Shown here piece by piece: positions 33,405 through 41,840 of a stretch of DNA of 64,000 bases. The position numbers and the translations under genes are program-made. Origin of the DNA: Rossellomorea sp036867415 (GTDB taxonomy: Bacteria; Bacillota; Bacilli; Bacillales; Bacillaceae_B); the NCBI RefSeq assembly GCF_036867415.1, contig NZ_JBAJHU010000006.1:124001-188000 (forward strand), read 5' to 3'. Position 1 is the first letter of the stretch. Each line of letters begins with the position of its first letter. A model generated the notes under the pieces. That model was given only the letters and a program-made list of their open reading frames with translations, was not told where the DNA came from and did no database searches.

Positions 33405-34532
33405 ATGAACTCAATCTCTGAACTGCTTCAAACACCGTTCCTGCAGAAAAACTGGGAGGAATCGGGATTTGATGCGCTGACTCCTGTACAAGAACGTGTG
33501 CTGCCTCTCATTTTTGACGGAAAAGATGTTGTATGTGAATCACCGACAGGAACGGGGAAAACACTGGCATATTTACTGCCGATCATACAAGCGGTCGATC
33601 CGAAGGGCAAGCAGGCACAAGCCGTCATCCTTGCGCCGTCCCGCGAACTGGTGATGCAAATCCATCAGGAAATTCAAAAATGGAGCAAAGGCAGCGACGT
33701 TACAAGTGCTGCATTCATCGGAGGCGCAAACATCAAGAAGCAAGTCGAAAAGTTAAAAAAGAAGCCTCACATCGTCGTAGGGACGACCGGGCGCATGATA
33801 GAACTGATGAAACTGAAGAAACTGAAAATGCATGAAGTCAAAACGATCGTTGTCGACGAGTTTGATTTAATGGTAGGGTCCGAGCACATCCGCGAAGTAA
33901 AAGACATCATCAAATCAACGCTTAAAGAACGTCAAGTACTGTTCTTCTCGGCGACCCTTTCCGACAGGACAGAGGAAGTCGCTGCAGACCTCCTTCAAAA
34001 TCACGAAATCGTCAAGATGGATGCCAACCTTGATAACCCGAAAGTCGATCACACTTATGTGTATACTGAAGTCCGTGACAAGATCGAAGCATTGAGAAGT
34101 CTTTCCTACTTTAAAGACATCAAAGCACTTGTCTTCTTCAATCAGCTTGAAAAGCTGTCAGAGGCGGAAGAAAAGCTGAAATATAAGAGCGTAGAACTTG
34201 AAGTGCTGGCAGGGGAATCGAAGAAAACGGAACGGAAACAATCGCTGGACCGCTTCCGTGCAGGGAAGGTGCCGATGCTCCTCACCACTGACGTTGCAGC
34301 ACGCGGACTTGATATTACCGACGTTTCACACGTCATTCATTTCGACTTCCCTACAGACACGAAGCAATACATCCACCGTTCTGGAAGAACAGGACGCATG
34401 GGCGCGGAAGGAACGGTCATTTCACTCGTATCCAAGCGTGAACAAAGCTTCCTCGAGAAACTGAGCAAAGAACTCAACCTGCCATTCCAGGAAAAGACTA
34501 TCCACGGCGGCGGATTGAAGGATCCACGTTAA
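33405..34532 (+). CDS. yfmL: DEAD-box RNA helicase, YfmL type
   Basis: A 375-residue RNA helicase with only the two RecA-like domains. The length and blocks such as GGANIKKQVEKLKKKPHIVVG and KLKMHEVKTIVVDE match B. subtilis YfmL, a ribosome-assembly factor. Motifs are Walker A SPTGTGKT, FFSATL, GLDITDVSHVIHFD and HRSGRTGRMG. Two motifs deviate from the strict family: Walker B reads DEFD instead of DEAD, and motif Ib reads GTTGRM instead of TPGR. It follows the kinase by four bases and may be co-transcribed. Confidence 0.87.
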   Translation: MNSISELLQTPFLQKNWEESGFDALTPVQERVLPLIFDGKDVVCESPTGTGKTLAYLLPIIQAVDPKGKQAQAVILAPSRELVMQIHQEIQKWSKGSDVTSAAFIGGANIKKQVEKLKKKPHIVVGTTGRMIELMKLKKLKMHEVKTIVVDEFDLMVGSEHIREVKDIIKSTLKERQVLFFSATLSDRTEEVAADLLQNHEIVKMDANLDNPKVDHTYVYTEVRDKIEALRSLSYFKDIKALVFFNQLEKLSEAEEKLKYKSVELEVLAGESKKTERKQSLDRFRAGKVPMLLTTDVAARGLDITDVSHVIHFDFPTDTKQYIHRSGRTGRMGAEGTVISLVSKREQSFLEKLSKELNLPFQEKTIHGGGLKDPR

Positions 34533-34551
34533 TAATGGCACCGGTTTTGAA

Positions 34552-34604
34552 GGCCCGTCCCTCGATGCATTATCTATAACGCAGCGAGGGACGGGCTTTG
34601 TTTT
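34552..34604 (+). terminator. Terminator after yfmL
   Basis: GCCCGTCCCTCG (34553-34564) pairs perfectly with CGAGGGACGGGC (34585-34596) across a 20-base loop, followed by TTTGTTTT. The arms are nearly the same as those of the thrB terminator. Confidence 0.85.
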
Positions 34605-34611
34605 GGAAATT

Positions 34612-34997
34612 TATGTTAAATGGCAATTAAATCATGGATTTCGGAAAGATTATTTAAATTATCGCAAGAATTACGGTTGGAACGGCAAAAATATGATTGA
34701 TAATGGAAAAATTATCAGCGAAAACGGCAAGATTCCGTTTTCTGTGGACTGCTTTAAAGGATTGGGAGTGGATCACGGATTGGATATTAATGTTAAATAG
34801 CATTATTTATACTGATTTTGGCAGAATTATCTCGTAAACCGGCAGGAATATGTTCCATTTCGGCAGGAAGGACGTCCATTTCGAAAGGATCGACTTCCAT
34901 AACGGAAGGAACGACGTCCATTTCGAAAGGATCGACTTCCATAACGGCAGGAACGACTTCCATTTCGCAGGAAAGACTGCCACTTTGACGGATTAAC
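34612..34997. repeat. Long degenerate 21-bp tandem repeat array
   Basis: A core like TTTCGGCAGGAA recurs with 20-22 base spacing. The cores start at 34621, 34642, 34663, 34683, 34704, 34725 and 34745. After an irregular middle they resume at 34798, 34819, 34840, 34861, 34882, 34903, 34924, 34945, 34966 and 34986. The right half is best conserved (TTTCGAAAGGATCGACTT alternating with ATAACGG variants). Because 21 is a multiple of three, a minus-strand reading frame of 7-residue repeats arises; it is not considered a gene. Confidence 0.85.
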
Positions 34998-35020
34998 ACA
35001 ACATACAATCATCACAAAGA

Positions 35021-35054
35021 CAAAAAAGGCTGAAATCATCAAAAATTCAGCCTT
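35021..35054 (-). terminator. Terminator of the amidohydrolase gene
   Basis: On the minus strand AAGGCTGAA pairs with TTCAGCCTT over an 11-base loop and runs into TTTTTTG. It lies 55 bases after the stop codon. Confidence 0.82.
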
Positions 35055-35109
35055 CATTCAATATGCCACTTTCAACAAACAATCTATCCATTTAATATAT
35101 CCAATCATC

Positions 35110-36717
35110 TCATCCTGAGTAAACAATTTCCCCATCCATAACAGTCAACACAGCCTCGGCCTCAAGTATCTCCTCCGGTTCCACTTCGAACAAGTTGCGG
35201 TCAAGCACCACCAGATCCGCTTTTTTACCGGCTTCGATCGTTCCCAACTCGTTTTCGCGAAAATTTCCGTACGCAGAGCTTTTCGTATAGTGTTTCAGTG
35301 CGTCGCCCAGTGAAATCTTCTGAACTGGATTCCACCCGCCTTGGGGCGAACCGTCTTCATGCATGCGGGTGACAGCCCGGTAAACGCCGAGCATCGGGTT
35401 CAAATCCACAATCGGAAAATCCGTCCCGAACGCAAGAGGGGCAACGTGTTTTTGCAGCGAACCGATCGGCCATGTGTATTGGGAGCGTTCACTTCCCAAC
35501 CGGTCAACATAAGCATGGGTGTCCATCGAACCTGAAGTCATATGTTCGGGCTGGATGGAAGCGATGACCCCGAGCTCATGAAAACGATGAAAATCACCGG
35601 GGTGGCACACTTCAATATGCTCGATCGTATGGCGCGAATCACGCACGCCATTTGTGACAGCGGCATGCTCGAACAAATCAAGACCCATTCTGACGGCTGC
35701 ATCGCCGCAAGCATGCAGCCTCACCCTGAACCCTGCCCGGTCGGCTTCTTCGATCCATTTTTTATATTGCTCAAACGTAAAGATCGTGCCTCCTCTTTCT
35801 AATGGCATGTCAGCATACGGTTCAAGCAGGAAGCCGGTATATGTAAGAGGGACACCGTCAAGGAATTGCTTCAAGCCTGAGAACCGGAGCCTGTCCGACT
35901 GATACGTTTCTTTATAAGAAACGCTTCTTTCCAGGTTGCCGTCCAATACATCCAGGAAGTGGATCCGGGTCGTCAATTTTCCCCGTTCTTCAAAACTTCG
36001 GTAAAAAGCAGGGTCCCCAAGGGTGTAACCCGGGAGAGGCAGCATGTCCGAAACGGAAGTGATCCCGAAGGAAGCCGTTTTCTTCAACATGTTTTCCATC
36101 AACTTACTTTTCAGGCATTCATCAAATTGAAAGGCCCTCGTCACATACTTTACGGCAGTTTCGTATAGAAACCCTGTTGGTTCCCCGCTTTCATCCTTTT
36201 CGATCCGTCCGAATGGAGGCTCGGGTGTATGACGGTCGATTCCGAGTTTCTGAAGAGCTGCGGTATTCAGCCACGCACTGTGTGCTTCCTCATTTAATAA
36301 AATGGCGGGACGATGGGGCAGAAAGCGATCCAGGGAATGACGGGAAGGCAGCTTTCTGCCAGGCCAGCGTACATGATGCCAGCCGAAACCCAGGACCCAT
36401 TCGTCATCGGGATGCTCGATAGCATAATCTGCGGCTATCTTTGCTGTGTCGTCTTCAGTCAAACCGAATGTCAGCTGACAGAAACTTTCAAACATTGCAC
36501 CTAAAAAGAAATGAAGGTGAAAGTCATGGAATCCGGCCATGACCAGGCGATTTTCCATATCATGAACCGTTGTCGAGGCATCAAGATAGCTTTCCATTTC
36601 TGAAACAGGACCGCACCCGATTATTTTATCCTCCCGTATAGCCACAAATCCGGGTGATGGGAAGGGAGAGGTACCGGTAAAGACTGCTTCACTCTTTAAT
36701 ATTTTCTGTGCTTTCAA
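35110..36717 (-). CDS. Amidohydrolase family protein (YtcJ-like)
   Basis: Metal-dependent hydrolase of the amidohydrolase_3 group, about 535 residues. The metal site starts with FHDFHLHFF. Further ligands lie in RVRLHACGDAAV, HTIEHIEVCHPGD and FGTDFPIVDLNPM. A beta-sandwich is formed by both ends (KADLVVLDRNLFEVEPEE). The substrate is unknown; relatives act on N-acyl compounds. Start: TTG 36717 has AAAGG nine bases upstream, while ATG 36726 has the site directly against it. An upstream in-frame TTG overlaps a TATAAT. It stands alone between non-coding regions. Confidence 0.82.
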   Translation of the reverse strand: MKAQKILKSEAVFTGTSPFPSPGFVAIREDKIIGCGPVSEMESYLDASTTVHDMENRLVMAGFHDFHLHFFLGAMFESFCQLTFGLTEDDTAKIAADYAIEHPDDEWVLGFGWHHVRWPGRKLPSRHSLDRFLPHRPAILLNEEAHSAWLNTAALQKLGIDRHTPEPPFGRIEKDESGEPTGFLYETAVKYVTRAFQFDECLKSKLMENMLKKTASFGITSVSDMLPLPGYTLGDPAFYRSFEERGKLTTRIHFLDVLDGNLERSVSYKETYQSDRLRFSGLKQFLDGVPLTYTGFLLEPYADMPLERGGTIFTFEQYKKWIEEADRAGFRVRLHACGDAAVRMGLDLFEHAAVTNGVRDSRHTIEHIEVCHPGDFHRFHELGVIASIQPEHMTSGSMDTHAYVDRLGSERSQYTWPIGSLQKHVAPLAFGTDFPIVDLNPMLGVYRAVTRMHEDGSPQGGWNPVQKISLGDALKHYTKSSAYGNFRENELGTIEAGKKADLVVLDRNLFEVEPEEILEAEAVLTVMDGEIVYSG

Positions 36718-36894
36718 GAGCCTCATCCTTTCATTCTCGTTACTGTTATTATACAAAACCGATCATTGGGAAAAAACTCAAATATTCAAGAAGGAAGTTT
36801 TATTTGCAAAAAAGGAGGGATCCATATTGAAAGAAAAGCGGCTTTGGAAGGGGGACTCTGCAATGAAGGCTGTCTGACCGATATAAACAACTCA

Positions 36895-36931
36895 AGACGC
36901 TGCTTATGTATACTTCACATAAACAGCGCCT
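36895..36931. other. Strong imperfect hairpin
   Basis: CGCTG-c-TTATGT (36898-36909) pairs with ACATAA-a-CAGCG (36917-36928), a stem of 11 pairs with one mismatch. No T run follows on the plus strand; on the minus strand the following bases are moderately T-rich. It could end a minus-strand RNA from the tandem element at 37054-37284. Confidence 0.5.
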
Positions 36932-37053
36932 CAATTTAAATAAATCTTATTCAATTACACGTTCTATCCTTTCTTACTAATACACATACCAAACATTCAA
37001 TTAATTTAAATTAATGGTGTTGCATGTTATATAGTTTATTTTTTTCTTGCTAT

Positions 37054-37284
37054 GCATCCCCACATGCCCACAAGCTGCGAAGATAGTTTTCACGGGCTAT
37101 CTTCTTTTGCAACATGATCCTAGCATGCTTCGCTTACACTCTTCATTGGAATCATCTCCTGAAATAAGATTTGCGCGTTCCCGCATATCCACACATCTTG
37201 AAATCAGTTTTCACGGGCCGACTTCAGTTGCGAGATGTGATGTTGACATGCTTTGCTTTCCCTACGTCATCGGAATCACGCCTT
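37054..37284 (-). ncRNA. Two tandem copies of an unknown structured element
   Basis: Copies at about 37054-37160 and 37183-37284. Shared blocks, in plus-strand order, are AGTTTTCACGGGC, TTGC-ARATGTGAT, CATGCTTYGCTT and TCATYGGAATCA. Each has a hairpin around the conserved TTTTCACGGGC loop with different but paired arms (GAAGATAG/CTATCTTC in one, TGAAATC/GACTTCA in the other). A minus-strand promoter is possible: TTGAAT (37341-37346), 19 bases, TATAAT (37316-37321). That would give an RNA of about 420 bases ending near the 36895 hairpin. I do not recognise the class. The surrounding 36727-37455 has no gene. Confidence 0.45.
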
Positions 37285-37455
37285 CCTTTAAAGATGGTGT
37301 AAATCTTTTGTTAAGATTATATTAGCAAATTCCTTTCTTTATTCAAATCTTCAGAAAAGTCCATATATTCCGATTTCAGGCGATTTCAAAACCTATTTTG
37401 GACGTTATCTTTCTTTTTCGTAATCTTTCTCACTTTTTTAATCACATTCCCAAAT

Positions 37456-37686
37456 CTACATTTTTCTTCTGTTCAAATAGTACCGTTCATAGCCAAGCTC
37501 CTTGTTTACCAAGAGCTCCATTTCTTCAAGATGGCGGGTCTCGACGATTGGATCGAGGGAGGACCAGTGCACCTGGTAGACAAAATAGAAGAACTTGATT
37601 TTTCTGAGTATGACCAGTGAATGCGGAAATAGGTCAAATTCAGCTTTGACCGAATTGCGGCGCGTAAAACCCCATTTAGTTAACAT
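37456..37686 (-). CDS. Small hypothetical protein
   Basis: A 76-residue basic protein, unrecognised, beginning MLTKWGFTRRNSVKAEFDLF and with a hydrophobic aromatic middle (LRKIKFFYFVYQVHW). AGTAGGTG lies nine bases before ATG 37686; an in-frame ATG at 37695 is too near to that site. It reads like a genuine protein (varied composition, few rare codons) but has no partner genes. Its promoter would lie in the gap towards the palindrome cluster. Confidence 0.5.
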   Translation of the reverse strand: MLTKWGFTRRNSVKAEFDLFPHSLVILRKIKFFYFVYQVHWSSLDPIVETRHLEEMELLVNKELGYERYYLNRRKM

Positions 37687-37854
37687 CACGTTCATCACCT
37701 ACTTGTTTATACCTTTTTCCGGCGTCTTTTAATCCTATTGATAGGTTAGAGATTGTGATCCGTACTTTAAAGGGTTCACCCGTGAAAAGCGGAATCTTCC
37801 ATGGAAATCAAAAGCGATTTTTAACAGTGCAGCTCCTTCAATAGAAAATAGCGA

Positions 37855-38037
37855 TTTAAACAAACGTTTGATTAAACTTTATAAACCCTGTAACCATACA
37901 AGCTGAAGGAGTTAAACAAGTGTTTAAGTGAAATCCTGTTAAATCAATGATTGGAGTAAAAATGTTAAACAAACGTTTGATTAACATCCAGAAACCCTTA
38001 TATACCAATACTTCAGGAGTTTAAACGACTGTTTAAC
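37855..38037. promoter_or_regulatory. Four evenly spaced palindromes upstream of yjcD
   Basis: Sites at 37855-37876, 37912-37927, 37963-37986 and 38019-38037, all built on TTAAAC and GTTTAA arms. Sites 1 and 3 have the core CAAACGTTTG. Their centres are 54, 55 and 54 bases apart. Sites 1-2 and 3-4 together form a direct repeat with a period of about 109 (shared AAACCC, CCA-AC and AGGAGTT blocks). This resembles a multi-site operator for a TetR-like dimer. The protein is unknown. The stretch 37687-38159 has no gene. Confidence 0.6.
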
Positions 38038-38066
38038 AAACCAACGGGGAGACAGTGAAGTATCCA

Positions 38067-38096
38067 TTGCGGGATAGGGAAGGTCCTTGTTATGAT
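38067..38096 (+). promoter_or_regulatory. Promoter of yjcD
   Basis: TTGCGG and TATGAT, 18 bases apart, with the -35 about 30 bases after the last palindrome of the cluster. Confidence 0.5.
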
Positions 38097-38159
38097 AGAA
38101 AGGTTACCTATCGTATAGTAAGAAGCAAACTTTTGCGAGTGAAGCAAGGAGAATGAGCG

Positions 38160-40418
38160 TTGAATAAAGTACTGACCAATTACTCGATCTATCCATTTGA
38201 AGCGGAAAAACACGAAGTGCCTGCTGCTTCATTGCATAAAGGACAAACCTCAGTTGACCTTGTATCCCCGGAAGAGGAAGATGCTTTCTTTTTCCGTAAG
38301 ATTGAGGGCAGCGGCATTCACCTCAATGAAGCCCAAATCGAAGCGGTCCGGCACGGCGCAGGACCATGTTTGACGCTGGCCGGGGCGGGCACGGGTAAAA
38401 CGACGGTCCTTGTATGCAGGGCCGCTTATTTAATGTCGGTGAAAAACATTTTTCCACAGAATATCCTGCTTGTCACATTCACGAAAAAAGCTGCCGATGA
38501 AATGAAACAGAGGATTACGGCGCTGCCTGGCACTGATGGCGGTCACGGCGTCCATGCCAGCACATTTCATGCGTTGTTTCTTTACCTGCTGAGATCCCGC
38601 CATTTCACACAGGAAATCCTGGGGAATGAGCGATACAAGCAGATTTTGCTGAAGCAGATCCAAAGGGAAATGAACATTTATGACCCGTATGATTCCGAAA
38701 CATTACTTGCGAAGCTTTCACATTATAAATTAAATAAAATAGATGTAAAAGATATGCCGGCATCATCAAAATCCGAAAAAGAAATTCGTGATATTCTCCT
38801 TAGGTTTGAGGAATGGAAACGAAAGAATCACAAAATGGATTTTGATGATATTTTGACAGAGAGCTATGAAGTGCTGAGAAACAATCCCAATCTATTAAAG
38901 GGACTTCAGCACCGCTTTCAGTATGTCATGGTAGATGAGTTTCAGGATACGAATCTCATTCAATATGAATTGATCAAAATGATCGCCGACCATGGCAACC
39001 TGTTCGTTGTCGGGGATGATGATCAAACAATCTACACGTTTAACGGTGCGCGCAATGAGTTCATCCTGGAATTCGATAAAGAGTTTCCCAGTGCAAAGAT
39101 TGTGACACTAAAAGAGAATTATCGCTCCGATGCCTACATAATCGGTTTGGGGAATGAGGTCATCAGCCGCAATAAACACCGGCGGGAGAAAAGGTTGATT
39201 GCGACGAAAGAAGAGAGTATTAAGCCTTTGTATTCCAGACCGGCAACAGCTGATGAAGAAGCGGTCTGGATAACGAACGAGATTGAAAGGTTGATAGAAG
39301 AAGGATATGCCTACCGTGATATCACAATCCTTCACCGCACGATGAGCAGCGGGCGTGCGGTGTTCGAGCAGCTTCTGATGAAGGAAATCCCTTTTCATCC
39401 CTATAATCAGAAAGATTCCCTGTTTTATGAAAATTGGACGGTGAAGCCGGTCGTCGATTATCTGCGATTATGCATCGTTCCCCGTAATTTCGAGGCGATC
39501 GGAAACATCCTGCCGACCATGTTTATCAGAAGGGATAAGGGGATGGCACATATCCTGCAGGAAGACGCCCAGGTGAGAAAGAAATATCCGCTTATCCATT
39601 TGACGACCATGAACGGGCTCAAACCGTTTCAATTAAAGAACATCAAGACAAGGATGGCATTCGTCAAATCATTGCAGGAAGAATCGCCTGAAAAAGCGAT
39701 TAAAAAAATCCGTAAAGAATTCTATCATCAATACATCGATGCGCAGGAATCGCATGTCGTGACCGAGCAAAAGGAACTGATCAAGGAAATGCTGAATGAG
39801 CTCGAAGGCTCAGCAAAGCGGTTCGAAACGATTTCCGGCTTCATTACGTTTATCGACGAAATGAAAGCCAAGTATGAAGATGTGTACCGTAACCGTGATA
39901 ACCAGCAGCACAGTGACAGCGTCTCCCTGATGACCATCCACCGCTCGAAAGGACTCGAGTTCCCGGTGGTGTTTCTGATTGGGGCAATAGAAGGGAATCT
40001 TCCCCACAGCTCGGCACTGAATGCCAATAAACTTCAGGACAAAGTAAGCAAAGACTCTTTAGTGGACAAAGACCAGAGTGCACTTGAAGAAGAAAGAAGG
40101 CTTTGCTACGTCGCGATCACAAGGGCGAAAGAAAAGCTCTTTATCTCCTCCCCTGCTTATTATCAGGGGGAGGCGAAGAAATGTTCTCGTTTTCTCAGCG
40201 ATATTTTCAGTAAAGAACCGCATCAGGATCGCATAAAAAGCGGCGGGTCCCGCGAGAAGCGGAGCGGTAAACTAAATCGAATCACCGCCTGGATGTGCAC
40301 AAGCACGGAATGTATAGCGTGGCAGAGACGCGAAGCCGGCGAAACCGCATCGGATGAAAAGAAATGCCCGATGTGTTCGAGTGTGATGAAACTTGGAGAG
40401 AAAGAAATTCGTGAATGA
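38160..40418 (+). CDS. yjcD: UvrD/Rep-type DNA helicase, YjcD-like
   Basis: Superfamily-1 3'-5' helicase of 752 residues, matching the length and design of B. subtilis YjcD. Motifs are LAGAGTGKTTVL (Walker A), VDEFQDTN, GDDDQTIYTFNGA, LKENYRSD, MTIHRSKGLEFPVVF and YVAITRAKEKL. The C-terminus carries a likely zinc ribbon (WMCTSTECIAW and KKCPMCSSVM). The start is TTG 38160, ten bases after AAGGAG. It is a single gene with its own promoter and terminator; the exact repair role is not settled by sequence. Confidence 0.88.
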   Translation: MNKVLTNYSIYPFEAEKHEVPAASLHKGQTSVDLVSPEEEDAFFFRKIEGSGIHLNEAQIEAVRHGAGPCLTLAGAGTGKTTVLVCRAAYLMSVKNIFPQNILLVTFTKKAADEMKQRITALPGTDGGHGVHASTFHALFLYLLRSRHFTQEILGNERYKQILLKQIQREMNIYDPYDSETLLAKLSHYKLNKIDVKDMPASSKSEKEIRDILLRFEEWKRKNHKMDFDDILTESYEVLRNNPNLLKGLQHRFQYVMVDEFQDTNLIQYELIKMIADHGNLFVVGDDDQTIYTFNGARNEFILEFDKEFPSAKIVTLKENYRSDAYIIGLGNEVISRNKHRREKRLIATKEESIKPLYSRPATADEEAVWITNEIERLIEEGYAYRDITILHRTMSSGRAVFEQLLMKEIPFHPYNQKDSLFYENWTVKPVVDYLRLCIVPRNFEAIGNILPTMFIRRDKGMAHILQEDAQVRKKYPLIHLTTMNGLKPFQLKNIKTRMAFVKSLQEESPEKAIKKIRKEFYHQYIDAQESHVVTEQKELIKEMLNELEGSAKRFETISGFITFIDEMKAKYEDVYRNRDNQQHSDSVSLMTIHRSKGLEFPVVFLIGAIEGNLPHSSALNANKLQDKVSKDSLVDKDQSALEEERRLCYVAITRAKEKLFISSPAYYQGEAKKCSRFLSDIFSKEPHQDRIKSGGSREKRSGKLNRITAWMCTSTECIAWQRREAGETASDEKKCPMCSSVMKLGEKEIRE

Positions 40419-40424
40419 ATGATC

Positions 40425-40458
40425 GGCCCTTGTTCCCTGTGCGGGAGCGGGCCTTTTT
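40425..40458 (+). terminator. Terminator after yjcD
   Basis: GGCCC and TCCC arms (40425 onward) pair with GGGA and GGGCC (to 40453), followed by TTTTTG. Confidence 0.8.
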
Positions 40459-40527
40459 GTATGGATTATACGGTACACAGAGAGAGTGGAAGGGTGATGT
40501 TATCAGGCTTGAAAGGTGAATTTTTAG

Positions 40528-40632
40528 AGTTGAAAATAAATGGGGTGAAGTTGAAAATAAAGTGGTTAAAGTTGAAAATAAAAGAATAAAAGTTAAAAAT
40601 AAATTGACAAAAGTTGAAAATAAATGCTCATG
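40528..40632. repeat. Five-unit 21-bp tandem repeat
   Basis: Units start at 40528, 40549, 40570, 40591 and 40612 in exact register. Each begins AGTTGAAAATAAA (once AGTTAAAAATAAA), followed by about eight variable bases. The neighbouring sequence 40459-40763 holds no gene. Confidence 0.85.
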
Positions 40633-40763
40633 TGATCATGTAATTAGTTCTAAGAGACCATTAAAACGTTCTAATTTGTCTATTTTTAATTAAAACCATC
40701 CTGTATCTCCACTAAAGAAACGTTTCCACCAGAGAAATTTCTCCTCCGATGAAAACGCCGCAC

Positions 40764-40907
40764 TTACTGTGAAAAGTGATCGTGGTCCTTATGGGAATCA
40801 ATCCGTTTTGAATCATTTGTATCCAGTGCTTGTCTTAAGAAATAAATGAGAACACCCAATATCATGCCCAGGAACACTATGAATCCGATAGTCGTCAATA
40901 TACCCAT
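40764..40907 (-). CDS. Small membrane protein, 47 residues
   Basis: Starts MGILTTIGFIVFLGMILGVL with one membrane helix of about 20 residues, then a short basic turn (LRQALD) and a hydrophilic His- and Asp-rich tail (SHKDHDHFSQ). GGAGG at minus-strand spacing of about nine precedes ATG 40907. The clear split into a helix and charged tail, plus the binding site, support a real gene. Function unknown; the tail could bind metal, which is speculation. Confidence 0.6.
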   Translation of the reverse strand: MGILTTIGFIVFLGMILGVLIYFLRQALDTNDSKRIDSHKDHDHFSQ

Positions 40908-41052
40908 CCATCTTCCTCCTTCCACCCTACCAGTTATGAGGATATCTTCAGGAATTTAAACCTTTATAAGTTAAGTCTATGAACATTTTTTGAAATATAT
41001 TTCTTTTTCTGGATCAATTATGTGGGGGTGTGGGTAGGAATTCTTTTTGTGT

Positions 41053-41088
41053 GTACCTGGTACGACTGATGTGAATTGTACCAGGTAC
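41053..41088. repeat. Short palindromic repeat GTACCTGGTAC/GTACCAGGTAC
   Basis: GTACCTGGTAC (41053-41063), a 14-base loop, then GTACCAGGTAC (41078-41088). An opposite-orientation copy with the same loop length and a similar loop lies at 60672-60707. A third half-site follows at about 41113 (GTTACAGGTAC). It could form a strong hairpin. Confidence 0.7.
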
Positions 41089-41159
41089 ATTTGGAGGGAT
41101 TTGGTGTGGATTGTTACAGGTACAATGTTGAGACAGGGACCATCTCCCGCCCACAAAGA

Positions 41160-41185
41160 AAGAAGCAGCCCGCAGGCTGCTTCTT
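41160..41185 (-). terminator. Terminator of the kyn genes
   Basis: A perfect 11-bp stem AAGAAGCAGCC/GGCTGCTTCTT with a CGCA loop. On the minus strand it is followed by TCTTTG. It lies about 20 bases after the kynB stop. Confidence 0.8.
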
Positions 41186-41203
41186 ACCAAAATACAAATA
41201 TCA

Positions 41204-41830
41204 TCATGACTCCCGATCAATCAAAACCGCTCTCACCGGTGAGCCGTCTGCTTCTTTAAGCGGCAGCGGCATGGCGTACAGTTCATAATACCCGGGCTTT
41301 ACATCCTTCAATACGATTCCTTCAAGGATCAGAATATCATTTTCAGTCAGTGCGTGATGGGCTTCCATTTCCTTGCTGTCCAACTCATCCACAGAAGGGA
41401 GGTCCACCCCGATCAGGTGGACTCCTTTCTCTTTTAGAAAAGGTGCCAGTTCCGGCTCGATCGGAGGGATGGATTCAGGAAATGCCTGAAGATCTTTCCA
41501 CGCATCCGTCTTGAATAGTACTTTTTTTACAGCGGTTAAGTCAATGTCTGAAAGGTGTTCAGGACCGATGCTCCCGGCATGTTCAACTGATACGACCACC
41601 GCGGGACCTATATATCGTTCCAGTGGGAGATCCAATATTCGTTGTCCCTCATTATCAAAATGGAATGGGGCATCTACGTGGGTCCCCGTATGGGCGCTCA
41701 TGTTCAGCTGTCCGACATTGACGGATCCGGTTTCCTCCATGGACCAGTTGAGTGAGAAGGAAAAGGGGGTATCACCCGGCCAGACGGGTGTGCCGTCATG
41801 AAGCGGCTGCGAAATATCAATGATTTTCAT
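41204..41830 (-). CDS. kynB: Kynurenine formamidase
   Basis: Metal-dependent cyclase-fold enzyme that removes the formyl group from N-formylkynurenine, 208 residues. The metal motif is SAHTGTHVDAPFHF near residue 46, with DISQPLHDGTPVWPGDTPF at the start and GVDLPSVDEL later, all typical of bacterial KynB. AAGGAGGGCC precedes ATG 41830. It is co-transcribed behind kynU with a ten-base gap. Confidence 0.9.
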   Translation of the reverse strand: MKIIDISQPLHDGTPVWPGDTPFSFSLNWSMEETGSVNVGQLNMSAHTGTHVDAPFHFDNEGQRILDLPLERYIGPAVVVSVEHAGSIGPEHLSDIDLTAVKKVLFKTDAWKDLQAFPESIPPIEPELAPFLKEKGVHLIGVDLPSVDELDSKEMEAHHALTENDILILEGIVLKDVKPGYYELYAMPLPLKEADGSPVRAVLIDRES

Positions 41831-41840
41831 AAGGCCCTCC

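Noticed and set aside
34793..35008. Minus-strand frame with seven-residue repeats (EVDPFEMDVVP type)
   Set aside because: It is produced by the 21-bp tandem array, whose period is a multiple of three; there is no binding site and a second frame is open as well.
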